Notes under the pieces: generated by a model
What the model saw: only the letters and a program-made list of their open reading frames with translations
What the model was told of the DNA's origin: nothing
The model's database searches: none
Position numbers and translations under genes: made by a program
Source: JAGVWT01 sp964538405
Lineage (GTDB): Archaea > Nanobdellota > Nanobdellia > Pacearchaeales > GW2011-AR1
DNA length: 9,979 bases
Assembly: GCA_964538405.1 (NCBI GenBank)
Contig: CAZIET010000025.1
Span: 1 to 9,979 of the forward strand
Direction: 5' to 3'
Shown: piece after piece, positions 1-7,470 of the stretch
Layout: every line of letters begins with the position of its first letter
Position numbering within the stretch: the stretch's first letter is position 1

Positions 1-1980
1 ATTGCAACATTGTTCATGTTTTTTTTTTTTTATATAAAAAAAGAAGAAACAATAATTTACTCCATATGGTTCTTGATATCTGAAATTGCACTTGCATCTT
101 ATACAAGCATATCTCTTGCAATATTTGACATAACCACCTCAACTCCGGCGTTATTTGTTTTTGTCATTATAGTGACCAACCTGTTTGCAGGAGAATTTTT
201 GGGAAAGAAATTTAGGCAAATAACAAAAAAAGACTGGATAAAAAACGAGGTAGCAACAATTTTATCAGTAAGCGTGGGTGGATTTTTAGTACTTTTATTG
301 ATTAAACCAGATTTTACAATAAATATTTTCGGAAATATAATTGAACGTTTGCTGCATCCTTATGGTGAAATAAGAACCCAGTTGACTGTAGCTGAAAACA
401 TCCAGCCGTACATGGCGGAAATAATAAACATGCTTGGTAGGGGATTTTTCTGGATGCTGTTCTTTGGAACCTTTTTGATATTTTATGAAATAGTAAAAGA
501 TTTAAAGAAAAACGATAGAATTTTACTTTGCTCTACATTCTTTATTTTCTCTATAGGGTTCTTCTTCTCAAGATATTCCCCAAACAGCGTTCTGAATGGA
601 ACAAATTTCATAAGCCAAGCACTTTACTTCGGAACAATGCTGGTCTTTCTTGGATCTGTAATTTACATTTACATTAGAAATTCAAGGGAAAATATAAGCG
701 AATCTCACAGCATAAACTACAATTATGTTTTGCTTTTGGCATTGGTTTTGCTTATGGTATTGGCCTCTAAAGGAGCTATAAGACTTTTATTTATTTCATC
801 CCCTGTTTTCACAATCCCTGTAGCGTTTTTAGTCATCGGATTATTTTCTTACTGGAATACTTCGAAAGATGAATTCTGGAAAATGGCATTAATAATTCTG
901 GTTTTGATTTCTGCAGTATTTTTGGCACTGAGCTTTGTGAACTTCGAGAAACAAACGTCATATGGGGTAAAGGTAACTGTTCCTTCAATGTATACAATTC
1001 AATGGCAAAAGGCAATGGATTGGGTTAGAGACAACACTCAAGAAGATTCAATTTTTGTTCATTGGTGGGATTATGGTTATTGGGTGCAATCAATTGGAAA
1101 ACGGCCGACGGTAACAGACGGAGGACACCAAATAGGATACTGGGATCACCTTACCGGAAGGTATCTTCTGACGGCCCAAAACCCGGCAAGCGCATTAAGC
1201 ATAATGAAAACGTACAATGTTTCTTATTTATTAATTGACTCTACAGATTTGGGAAAATATCCCGCATACAGCAGAATAGGAAGTGATGAAAGCGGAGGAG
1301 ACAGGTTTGGATCAATTGCCGTGATGGTAATGGATCCTTCTCAAACACAATTTGGGGAAAACGGAAGCGGAAGGCTGTACAGGGGCGGAATTTCTGTGGA
1401 TGAAGATATCATAATGGGGGATGGAACCAACAGAATATTTTTACCTGCAGGAAAGGCAGTCATTGGAGGAATAATCTTAAATTCGGAAGGCAATGGAAGC
1501 GCAACAACCTTTTCTCAGCCAGTTGGTGCTTACTTTTACAATGAAAGGCAATACAACATTCCAATAAGATACATTTACTATAAAGGAAACCTAATGGACT
1601 TCAAAACAGGAATCAATACCACAGTAATGATAATCCCGGTTGTAACAAGCCAGGGGAATCAGATTAGCGTGGACTTCGCAGGAACGGCGATTTATATGTC
1701 TCCCAAAGTTTCAAACAGCCTTTTTGCCCAGTTATATTTATTCAACGACGTAAACAATAGGTATCCAACAGTTGCTCTTGCCCATTCAGAACAAAATGAG
1801 ATTATGGCAAGCCTAAATGCTCAAGGAGCCGGACTTGGGGAATTTGCATACTTTAACGGGTTCCAAGGACCGATAAAAATATGGAAAACAGACTATCCTT
1901 CCAATATCATAACACACGAGGAATTCCTAAAGAAAAGCGGGGGATATGCCGAACTAGATAATCTGACATTCAGTATTTGA
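1..1980 (+). CDS. aglB: Oligosaccharyltransferase AglB/STT3 family, 5'-truncated by window edge
   Basis: This membrane enzyme transfers a glycan from a dolichol-phosphate-type lipid carrier to asparagine in N-x-S/T sequons of exported proteins. The frame is open to base 1, so the gene starts upstream; the TTG at 10 and ATG at 16 are not convincing starts. Residues below are numbered from the codon at 10. About nine hydrophobic segments lie between residues 15 and 312. T126-V-A-E129 matches the TIXE/SVSE motif of external loop 5, and R258 lies in an ASKGAIR segment typical of the later membrane helices. The catalytic-domain signature WWDYG is at 352-356, followed by a soluble domain to residue 656. 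The first external loop with its DxD metal site, and roughly four helices, are missing and should lie upstream. Known family members have about 13 membrane segments. No canonical DK motif is evident; the GSDESGGDRFGSI segment (D431) sits where it may be expected. A T13 run (19-31) lies in the coding frame. The next gene has its own promoter 40 nt on. Confidence 0.93.
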   Translation: MATLFMFFFFYIKKEETIIYSIWFLISEIALASYTSISLAIFDITTSTPALFVFVIIVTNLFAGEFLGKKFRQITKKDWIKNEVATILSVSVGGFLVLLLIKPDFTINIFGNIIERLLHPYGEIRTQLTVAENIQPYMAEIINMLGRGFFWMLFFGTFLIFYEIVKDLKKNDRILLCSTFFIFSIGFFFSRYSPNSVLNGTNFISQALYFGTMLVFLGSVIYIYIRNSRENISESHSINYNYVLLLALVLLMVLASKGAIRLLFISSPVFTIPVAFLVIGLFSYWNTSKDEFWKMALIILVLISAVFLALSFVNFEKQTSYGVKVTVPSMYTIQWQKAMDWVRDNTQEDSIFVHWWDYGYWVQSIGKRPTVTDGGHQIGYWDHLTGRYLLTAQNPASALSIMKTYNVSYLLIDSTDLGKYPAYSRIGSDESGGDRFGSIAVMVMDPSQTQFGENGSGRLYRGGISVDEDIIMGDGTNRIFLPAGKAVIGGIILNSEGNGSATTFSQPVGAYFYNERQYNIPIRYIYYKGNLMDFKTGINTTVMIIPVVTSQGNQISVDFAGTAIYMSPKVSNSLFAQLYLFNDVNNRYPTVALAHSEQNEIMASLNAQGAGLGEFAYFNGFQGPIKIWKTDYPSNIITHEEFLKKSGGYAELDNLTFSI

Positions 1981-1990
1981 ATTTCATAAT

Positions 1991-1998
1991 CTTTAAAA
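1991..1998 (+). promoter_or_regulatory. TATA-like box for the wecB operon (leaderless start)
   Basis: CTTTAAAA is centred about 26 nt before the ATG at 2021, preceded by an A/T-rich stretch that could serve as a TFB recognition element. In archaea transcription starts about 25 nt downstream of the TATA box, so the mRNA would begin at or next to the ATG. No Shine-Dalgarno sequence precedes this ATG, which fits leaderless initiation. Three other operon-leading genes in the window show the same arrangement. Confidence 0.6.
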
Positions 1999-2020
1999 CA
2001 ACTATTTCTCAAGATAAATT

Positions 2021-3133
2021 ATGGAATCTCATTCGGGAATTGCCATAGTAATAGGCACCAACGCGGAATTAATCAAATGCATGCCCATAATGCTTGAACT
2101 TCAGAAACAGAAAAAAGACTATTGGTTCATTCATACGGGACAGCATAGCTTAAAGAATATATGTGAAACTTTCGGATTGAAAAAGCCGGATTTTGTCCTC
2201 AGTGAAGCACCCAAACAAACAACCAAATTCTGGTCCAAGATAAAGTTAACCACTTTTTTATGGAATATTAAAACAATGCTCACAATAAGATCAATAATAA
2301 AGAAACTTCAACCAAAATATGTGTTCTTTCATGGAGATACGATGAATACTGCCATGACTATTGGTGCTACAGCTTGGGTTTTGAATCCATTAAAAAAATG
2401 GAAAACTGTGCATTTGGAAGCGGGATTAAGAAGCGGTTCCATTTCCGAACCAATACCGGAAGAATTCATAAGAAGAGTTGTGGACAGATTTTCAGACGTT
2501 CTTCTGGCGGTTTCAGATTTGACTGAAAAAAACCTGAAAAAAGAAGGTAAAAAGGGGAAAATAATAAAAGTTGGCAACACAATTGTTGATTCCGCACAAA
2601 TAGCATATGAAAAGGCAAAAAAGAGATATAAAAGAGAAAAACAGAGATATGCACTCATAAACATACACAGACATGAAAATCTTAAGGATCCAAAAAGACT
2701 AAGACAGATTGTTAGAATATTAAGGGAAATAAAAATCAATGCCATATGGCCGCTGCATGACAATACCAGACATTATCTCGAAGAATACGGATTAATGCCA
2801 CAACTAAAATACAAAAAAAACATTAAGATAATCCCTTTTGTAGACTATACGCAATTCATATTTCTGCTTGCAAATTGCGAGTATTTGGTGGTGGATGGAG
2901 GAAGCATACAAGAAGAAAGTTTGGTTTTCAAAAAACCGTGCATAATCCTAAGAAAAAGAACCGAAAGGCCAGAAGGATTAACTACGGGAATAAATTTTTT
3001 GACAAAATTGGACTATGAATACACCAAAAAGATAATTGAAGATTTAGAAAACAATAAAATCAAAATCAAGAATTTTAAAAATCCTTATGGAGAATTTGGA
3101 TTAAGCAGAAAAATCGTAGAGGTGTTTAAATGA
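2021..3133 (+). CDS. wecB: UDP-N-acetylglucosamine 2-epimerase-like protein (WecB family)
   Basis: Members of this family are cytoplasmic GT-B-fold enzymes that interconvert UDP-GlcNAc and UDP-ManNAc, which supplies N-acetylmannosamine for surface glycans. The 370-residue length is normal for the family. Visible motifs in order are TGQH (39-42), HGDT (104-107), HLEAGLRSG (131-139), PEEFIRRVVD (146-155), GNTIVD (185-190), HRHEN (216-220), DGGSIQEES (292-300) and RTERPE (313-318). By comparison with bacterial WecB, D106, E133, E147/E148 and H216 are the likely catalytic residues. The N-terminal GTRPE motif reads GTNAE here (12-16), so the usual phosphate-contacting arginine is absent while K19 is kept; the substrate could differ from plain UDP-GlcNAc. 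The ATG at 2021 fits the TATA spacing. The gene leads the operon, and its stop overlaps the next start (ATGA at 3130-3133). Confidence 0.88.
   Translation: MESHSGIAIVIGTNAELIKCMPIMLELQKQKKDYWFIHTGQHSLKNICETFGLKKPDFVLSEAPKQTTKFWSKIKLTTFLWNIKTMLTIRSIIKKLQPKYVFFHGDTMNTAMTIGATAWVLNPLKKWKTVHLEAGLRSGSISEPIPEEFIRRVVDRFSDVLLAVSDLTEKNLKKEGKKGKIIKVGNTIVDSAQIAYEKAKKRYKREKQRYALINIHRHENLKDPKRLRQIVRILREIKINAIWPLHDNTRHYLEEYGLMPQLKYKKNIKIIPFVDYTQFIFLLANCEYLVVDGGSIQEESLVFKKPCIILRKRTERPEGLTTGINFLTKLDYEYTKKIIEDLENNKIKIKNFKNPYGEFGLSRKIVEVFK
3119..3124 (+). promoter_or_regulatory. Shine-Dalgarno GAGGTG for the glycosyltransferase at 3130
   Basis: GAGGTG can pair with the CACCTC core of the archaeal 16S rRNA 3' end and sits 5 nt before the ATG at 3130, inside the end of wecB. 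It supports this start and contrasts with the leaderless first gene of the same operon. Confidence 0.65.
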
Positions 3134-4284
3134 GGGTTTTCTTACAGTATCCTTGGAGGTTTCCTGACTCTCCTTATTACAAATATCTTATAGAAAATCC
3201 TCCAAAAGATGTTCAATATTTGAATGTATCAAATCAAAAAGGAGTGATAACCGATAAAACCAGACTTCACAAAGTAAATTTATTAAAAAGATTCATCAGA
3301 GAGTCAATTAGAAGACTTAAGCTGCCGTTGATTAATGCAAGAACAACAAAAACAAATGAAAAATATGATTTGATTCATTGCGCTCATTGCCTAAGCAAGA
3401 ATAATTCTCCTTGGGTTATGGACATAGAAGTTTTATGGCAACTTTATTTAGGTGGAAACATAAACAGAACTTCAACCAATAGAATAAGAAAACTTCTGCT
3501 TAGGAAAAACTGCAAGAAAATCATTGCATGGACAGAACACGCAAGAAAAGAGTTAGAAAACAAATTTCCAGAAGTGAAAGATAAAATAGAGGTAGTTTAT
3601 CCAGCAATACCAATAACAAAATTCCAAAAAATCAAGGATAAAAAAATAAGATTGTTGTTTGTTGGAAGGTCTTTCTTTGAAAAGGGGGGGCTTGATGTCT
3701 TAAGAGCATTTGACAAATTAACTTTCAAACACAAAAATATAGAGTGTATTGTAGTTTCCGAGATTTCTCAATCCATAAAAGAAAAATACAAATATAACAA
3801 AAAAATAAAATTTTTGGAGTTAATGCCAAAAGAGGAACTAAACAAGCTTTATGCTAGCACAGATATATTTGTTTATCCAGGATACAGCGATACATTTGGA
3901 TTTGCAATACTTGAAGCAATGTCTTGGGGTATCCCCATAATCTCTGTCAAAGGGGGTTCAAAAGAAGAATTAATTGATGATGGAAAAACAGGATTTGTGG
4001 TTGAAATACCAAAGAAGCCTTTTCCTGGAGCTAACAAAGTTAAAAACGATCGAAGCGCCACCCATCCCCATTACAAAGACTGGACTGGAGATGAAATTGA
4101 ATTCACTGAAAAACCAGATGTAATAAAAAATCTTGTTGGAAAAACATCATTATTAATAGAAAAACCAAGATTGCTTAAGAAAATGGCATCAAACTGTGTT
4201 AATGAAATAAAAAGTGGGAAGTTTTCTGTTGAAAGAAGAAACAAAAATCTTCATAAAATTTATAAAGAGGCATTGGGGGTTTAA
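3130..4284 (+). CDS. Glycosyltransferase, GT4-type (GT-B fold)
   Basis: This predicted cytoplasmic or membrane-associated retaining glycosyltransferase would add a sugar from a nucleotide donor to the growing lipid-linked glycan. The 384-residue protein has a variable N-terminal acceptor domain (about 1-165) and a recognisable donor domain. VGRSFFEKGG (178-187) matches the family's 'GR...KG' loop. YSDTFGFAILEAMSWG (252-267) matches the E-x7-E signature, with D254 replacing the first glutamate and E262 as the second. GGSKEELIDDGKTGF (275-289) follows as usual. About 35 residues (295-330, containing PGANKVKNDRSATHPHYKDW) are inserted where most GT4 enzymes go straight into the C-terminal helices. 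A G7 run (3684-3690) lies in frame within the donor loop codons. The gene overlaps wecB by 4 nt and has an SD. Neither donor nor acceptor can be read from the sequence. Confidence 0.87.
   Translation: MRVFLQYPWRFPDSPYYKYLIENPPKDVQYLNVSNQKGVITDKTRLHKVNLLKRFIRESIRRLKLPLINARTTKTNEKYDLIHCAHCLSKNNSPWVMDIEVLWQLYLGGNINRTSTNRIRKLLLRKNCKKIIAWTEHARKELENKFPEVKDKIEVVYPAIPITKFQKIKDKKIRLLFVGRSFFEKGGLDVLRAFDKLTFKHKNIECIVVSEISQSIKEKYKYNKKIKFLELMPKEELNKLYASTDIFVYPGYSDTFGFAILEAMSWGIPIISVKGGSKEELIDDGKTGFVVEIPKKPFPGANKVKNDRSATHPHYKDWTGDEIEFTEKPDVIKNLVGKTSLLIEKPRLLKKMASNCVNEIKSGKFSVERRNKNLHKIYKEALGV
4275..4280 (+). promoter_or_regulatory. Shine-Dalgarno-like GGGGGT deciding the start at 4289
   Basis: GGGGGT (able to pair with ACCUCC through one G-U) ends 8 nt before the ATG at 4289. 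This favours 4289 over the upstream in-frame non-ATG codon at 4214, which lies deep inside the preceding glycosyltransferase gene. Confidence 0.5.
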
Positions 4285-4288
4285 TTTA

Positions 4289-5545
4289 ATGTCAGAACAA
4301 TATGCAATAACTAAGTGCAGGGCTTGTGATTCAGTTAATCTTGCACCCATAATTTCTCTAGGAAATCAGTACATTACAAACTTTGTAAATTCTGAAGAAG
4401 ACCATAAAAAGATTCCAAAAGTCCCACTTGATTTAATCATATGCAAAGACTGTAAGGTTTTGCAATTAAGACATAACGCCCCTCCAGAGTCCATGTGGGA
4501 CGAACAATACTGGTACAAGTCTGGAATAAGCACGACAATAAAAGCAGACCTTAAAGACATAGTAGATAAGTCTACCACACTAGTTGATGTAAAAAATGAT
4601 GATATAATTATAGATATTGGGGCTAATGACGGAACTTTATTAAGTTTTTACACAAAAGGAAGCGTTGTCGGATTTGAACCATCAAAGAATGTTGCTGAAG
4701 AATCAAAGTCAAAAGGATTTAAAATAATAAATGATTTCTTCAATGCATCTTCTTTCAAAAAAGAATTTGGAGAAAGAAAAGCTAAACTTATAACTGCAAT
4801 TTCAATGTTCTATGATCTAGAGGATCCAAATCAATTCTTAAGAGATATAATTTCCGTACTGGACAAAGACGGACTTTTCGTCATACAACAAAACTATCTT
4901 GCAACAATGCTTCAATACAATGCTTTTGACAACATATGTCATGAACACAGGGAATATTATTCCTTCATGGCGCTGAGAAATCTGTTAGAAAAGCATGGTT
5001 TGGAAATCTTCGACGTAGAACAAAGCACGATAAACGGCGGAAGCATCAGAACCTATATACGACTAAAGGGAAACACAACAATCAAACCATTTGAAGGAGC
5101 TGAAAAAAGGCTTAGAGATATAGTTGAAATGGAAGAAAGAATGGAACTTAATACAATGAAACCATATCTTGAATTCGCATCAAGAATAGATAAAATAAAA
5201 TCTGATTTGGTGAATTTCCTAAAACAAGAAAAAGCAAAAGGCAAGAAAATCTGGATTTATGGTGCATCAACCAGAGGAAATGTAATACTACAATATTTTG
5301 ATTTAGGCCCAGACATGATAGATTCAATAGCGGATAAAAACGCAGATAAATGGGGAAAGAAGACCGTCGGTAGCTTAATTTCAATTCACCCTCCAGAAGA
5401 AATGAGAAACCTACATCCAGATTACTTAATTGTCAATACATGGCATTTCTTTGATGAAATAAAGAATCAAGAGAACGCATATTTCCAAAAAGGCGGAATA
5501 TTAATTGCACCACTACCTGAGTTAAAGATAGTAAAGAAAGATTAA
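4289..5545 (+). CDS. Sugar C-methyltransferase, Methyltransf_13/14 type (TylC3/NovU/TcaB9-like)
   Basis: Family members add a methyl group from SAM to C-3 or C-5 of a nucleotide-linked 4-keto-6-deoxy sugar, giving branched-chain sugars. The 418-residue protein shows the full three-part layout. An N-terminal zinc-binding domain has C10-x2-C13 and C52-x2-C55. A central SAM domain has DIGANDG (109-115) as motif I. A C-terminal Rossmann-like domain contains YGASTRGN (324-331). The active-site region reads FDNICHEHREYYS (213-225), with E219 and H220 matching the catalytic Glu/His of TcaB9; Y76 in YWYKSG also fits a family active-site tyrosine. The residue before HEH is usually Tyr but is Cys217 here. 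The ATG at 4289 is chosen because it follows the previous stop by 4 nt, has an SD-like sequence, and places the first Cys pair at the usual distance from the N-terminus. It is the last gene of the plus operon; its partners are probably the dehydratase and reductase of the opposite operon. Confidence 0.88.
   Translation: MSEQYAITKCRACDSVNLAPIISLGNQYITNFVNSEEDHKKIPKVPLDLIICKDCKVLQLRHNAPPESMWDEQYWYKSGISTTIKADLKDIVDKSTTLVDVKNDDIIIDIGANDGTLLSFYTKGSVVGFEPSKNVAEESKSKGFKIINDFFNASSFKKEFGERKAKLITAISMFYDLEDPNQFLRDIISVLDKDGLFVIQQNYLATMLQYNAFDNICHEHREYYSFMALRNLLEKHGLEIFDVEQSTINGGSIRTYIRLKGNTTIKPFEGAEKRLRDIVEMEERMELNTMKPYLEFASRIDKIKSDLVNFLKQEKAKGKKIWIYGASTRGNVILQYFDLGPDMIDSIADKNADKWGKKTVGSLISIHPPEEMRNLHPDYLIVNTWHFFDEIKNQENAYFQKGGILIAPLPELKIVKKD
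5542..5545. other. Shared convergent stop codons (TTAA)
   Basis: The self-complementary TTAA provides the TAA stop of the plus-strand methyltransferase (5543-5545) and, read on the other strand, the TAA stop of the minus-strand reductase (5544-5542). The two operons therefore meet with a 4-bp overlap and no intergenic terminator. T-rich stretches at 5554-5569 (plus), inside the opposing gene, may serve for termination. Confidence 0.9.
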
Positions 5546-6399
5546 TTATATTGTTTTCTCAATTCTTTTAGTCCCTCTTCAAAAGAACTAAATCTAAATC
5601 CTAGATTTTCCATTTTTGATGTGTCAAATGTAGCATTAAATGGAGCTTTTACTGGCGCAACTGAAGTTTTGTCCATATCTTCTACTATTTTGGAGTCATT
5701 TCTTACTATTTTTTCTAAACTCTTCAAGAAGTCCATCATCTTTACTTTATCTTTTCCGGCAAGATGGAAGATTCCATTTTGTTCCCCCCCTACTAAAAAT
5801 AAAATTGCTCTTGGAACATCTTCAACAAATACTGGAGTTCTTAGTTGGTTTGGCTCTCTTAATTTAACTTCATTCCCTGTAAGAATAGAACCTCCGAATA
5901 CACCATTTTTTTCATTTTTTCCGTTGAACCCATACATTATATCTACTCTAATAATTATCGATTTAGGATATTTCAAAAGCTCTTGTTCAGCCATAATTTT
6001 TGTTTTCCCATATTCATTCAATGGATTTGGAACATCTTCTTCACTGTAATTTCCCTTTTCTCCGTCGAAAATATAAGTTGAAGAGAAGAAAACCATTGTG
6101 GCATTGATTAATTTGCATGCTTCAACAATATTCTTTGCGGTCTGATAATTTAACAACTTACACAATGCAGGATCTTTTTCACAAGCCACAGAACTTGTCA
6201 GTGCTATTGTATCTATTACCAAGTCTGGTTTGTACTTCAACAAAAAGTCTTTCACTTCTTGTTCATTCGTTGCATCCAATTGAACTAAATCGTCTTTTTT
6301 GTTTTTAGAATAAGTTCCTATGACTTCATTATCTTTAAAAAAAACATTCATAAGTTTCGTACCCAAGAAACCAGAAGCACCGATGATGACTATTTTCAT
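5542..6399 (-). CDS. RmlD-like NAD(P)-dependent 4-keto-sugar reductase (extended SDR)
   Basis: RmlD-family enzymes reduce the 4-keto group of nucleotide-linked 6-deoxy-4-keto sugars, the final step of dTDP-rhamnose-type pathways. The 285-residue length is typical. The N-terminal nucleotide-binding loop is GASGFLG (7-13). The active site shows SSTYIFDG (106-113) and the catalytic pair Y130-GKT-K134. The region LREPNQLRTPVFVEDVPRAI and the C-terminal 'FNATFDTSKMENLGF' segment follow the usual RmlD pattern. The start ATG overlaps the stop of the upstream glycosyltransferase (TAATG), so it is the third gene of the minus operon. A G7 run (5790-5784) encodes the two glycines of VGGEQNG in frame. 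RmlC and RmlA are not in the window, so a product other than rhamnose is possible. The co-located C-methyltransferase suggests reduction of a branched 4-keto sugar, which is inference. Confidence 0.87.
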   Translation of the reverse strand: MKIVIIGASGFLGTKLMNVFFKDNEVIGTYSKNKKDDLVQLDATNEQEVKDFLLKYKPDLVIDTIALTSSVACEKDPALCKLLNYQTAKNIVEACKLINATMVFFSSTYIFDGEKGNYSEEDVPNPLNEYGKTKIMAEQELLKYPKSIIIRVDIMYGFNGKNEKNGVFGGSILTGNEVKLREPNQLRTPVFVEDVPRAILFLVGGEQNGIFHLAGKDKVKMMDFLKSLEKIVRNDSKIVEDMDKTSVAPVKAPFNATFDTSKMENLGFRFSSFEEGLKELRKQYN

Positions 6400-7470
6400 T
6401 ATAATGATTCATATACCTTTTTGTATTTATTGGCCAAGACTGAAAGTCCATACTCGCTGACATATCTTTCACACTCTTTCATCATTTTTTTGTAATTAGA
6501 TGGTTTCATCGCATTGTGAATAACCTTCGCATAATCTTCTTCTTTTTTCACAGTCTCCACAGAACCAAAATTCTTGGCTATTTCGTGGAAGAATAATATA
6601 TCGCTTGCAATTACTGGTCTTCTTGCAGCCATTGAATGCGCGAAGATTCCACTTCCAATCCCTCCTGTATATGGCAATAATACCAAATCTGCAGCAGAGA
6701 AATACTTCCACCATTCTGGTTTCTTGTCAGTAATATCACTAATGTCAAATCTAACATATTTGTCGAACTTGTTCTTTTTTGCTATTGCTTTACATTCATC
6801 AAGGTATTTTCTTGTTCTGTCACTGTTTCTATCATTAACTGATCCGGGATTAGCTACAACCAAAACAGTTTTGCCAATTTTATCAGATTGTCTTATCATT
6901 ATGTCGTGTCCATGATCGGGAACCATGCTTCCCATCAAAATGTAAACTGGCCCCGAAAGCTTCAATTCTTTCTTTGCCTTTTTCAAATTCCTCTTGGGGG
7001 AAAATAATTATTTTATTTTTTTTAATACCATATTCATGGTGTAATATCTCCTTGAAGAAATTTGCGTGAACAACAATTACGTCTGAAAACCAGTTTATTA
7101 CCCTGTTCTGAGTCATGTATAGCATTTTTCTAAGGAATGTTTTAAATTTGCTTCCTTTGAATTGTTCTTTCTGGGATAATATTGTGTGCATTGTCGTAAC
7201 AACCCTGCAGTTCCCTAAAAATAATAAAAAGTATAAAGCGAAAAAAGGCAATCCGTAATTTCCTAAAAGATTGTATTCATGCTGTATGTGAACCACATCG
7301 TATTTTTTCAATTTTGAAACTTGTTTAAAAAGTGTCTTTGGCGAGCCCGCAGTATAGGTTACATTGTCTATATCCACGCCGACAGCCTTCATATTATCTG
7401 TAAGCGTTACTGAATATCCTGAAATTGCTCTTTCAGACTCTCGTGTTGGGAAAACCATTGCTGCTTTCAT
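6399..7470 (-). pseudogene. GT4-type glycosyltransferase interrupted by a +1 frameshift
   Basis: Two overlapping minus-strand frames, 7470-6883 and 6986-6399, hold the two halves of one glycosyltransferase. The first half has an N-terminal GT-B domain with HIQHEYNLLG (61-70) and ends properly near IIIFP (154-158). The second resumes with GPVYILMGSMVPDHGHD and continues through YTGGIGSGIFAHSMAARRP to the C-terminus. After P158 the first frame runs about 37 unrelated residues to its stop. The second frame has a TAA at 7010-7008, so the switch must fall between there and about 6984, where the C5 run (7000-6996) lies. Removing one C gives a continuous 356-residue protein, a normal GT4 length. The only start available to the second half is TTG at 6986, inside the overlap with no SD, so a separate gene is unlikely. 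The start at 7470 overlaps the upstream SDR stop (ATGA). It could be a true mutation, phase variation, programmed +1 slippage or sequencing error. Confidence 0.8.
6996..7000 (-). other. C5 homopolymer at the frameshift site
   Basis: On the coding strand the site reads TTC-CCC-CAA in the first frame. A +1 move gives TTC-CCC-(C)-AAG-AGG and joins the second frame. A CCC-C run allows the P-site proline tRNA to re-pair after +1 slippage, and it is also a common place for indels. Confidence 0.6.

Noticed and set aside
2329..2763. 144-codon minus-strand open frame inside wecB
   Set aside because: It lies antisense to a gene with all family motifs, its translation is a low-complexity Ser/Phe/Leu-rich string with no recognisable motif, and no promoter or SD leads it.
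4214..4288. Upstream extension of the methyltransferase to a non-ATG codon at 4214
   Set aside because: It would overlap the preceding gene by 71 nt, lacks an SD, and adds residues that precede the normal N-terminal zinc domain. The ATG at 4289 is better placed.
5621..6049. 142-codon plus-strand open frame opposite the RmlD-like gene
   Set aside because: It is a mirror of a well-supported SDR gene, and its Ser/Phe/Thr-rich translation shows no domain.
6574..6915. 113-codon plus-strand open frame opposite the broken glycosyltransferase
   Set aside because: The minus strand carries clear GT4 sequence here, and the plus translation has no recognisable features.
6399..6986. Second glycosyltransferase half as an independent gene starting at TTG 6986
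   Set aside because: It contains only a donor-type domain, the TTG has no SD, and the preceding frame supplies exactly the missing N-terminal domain.
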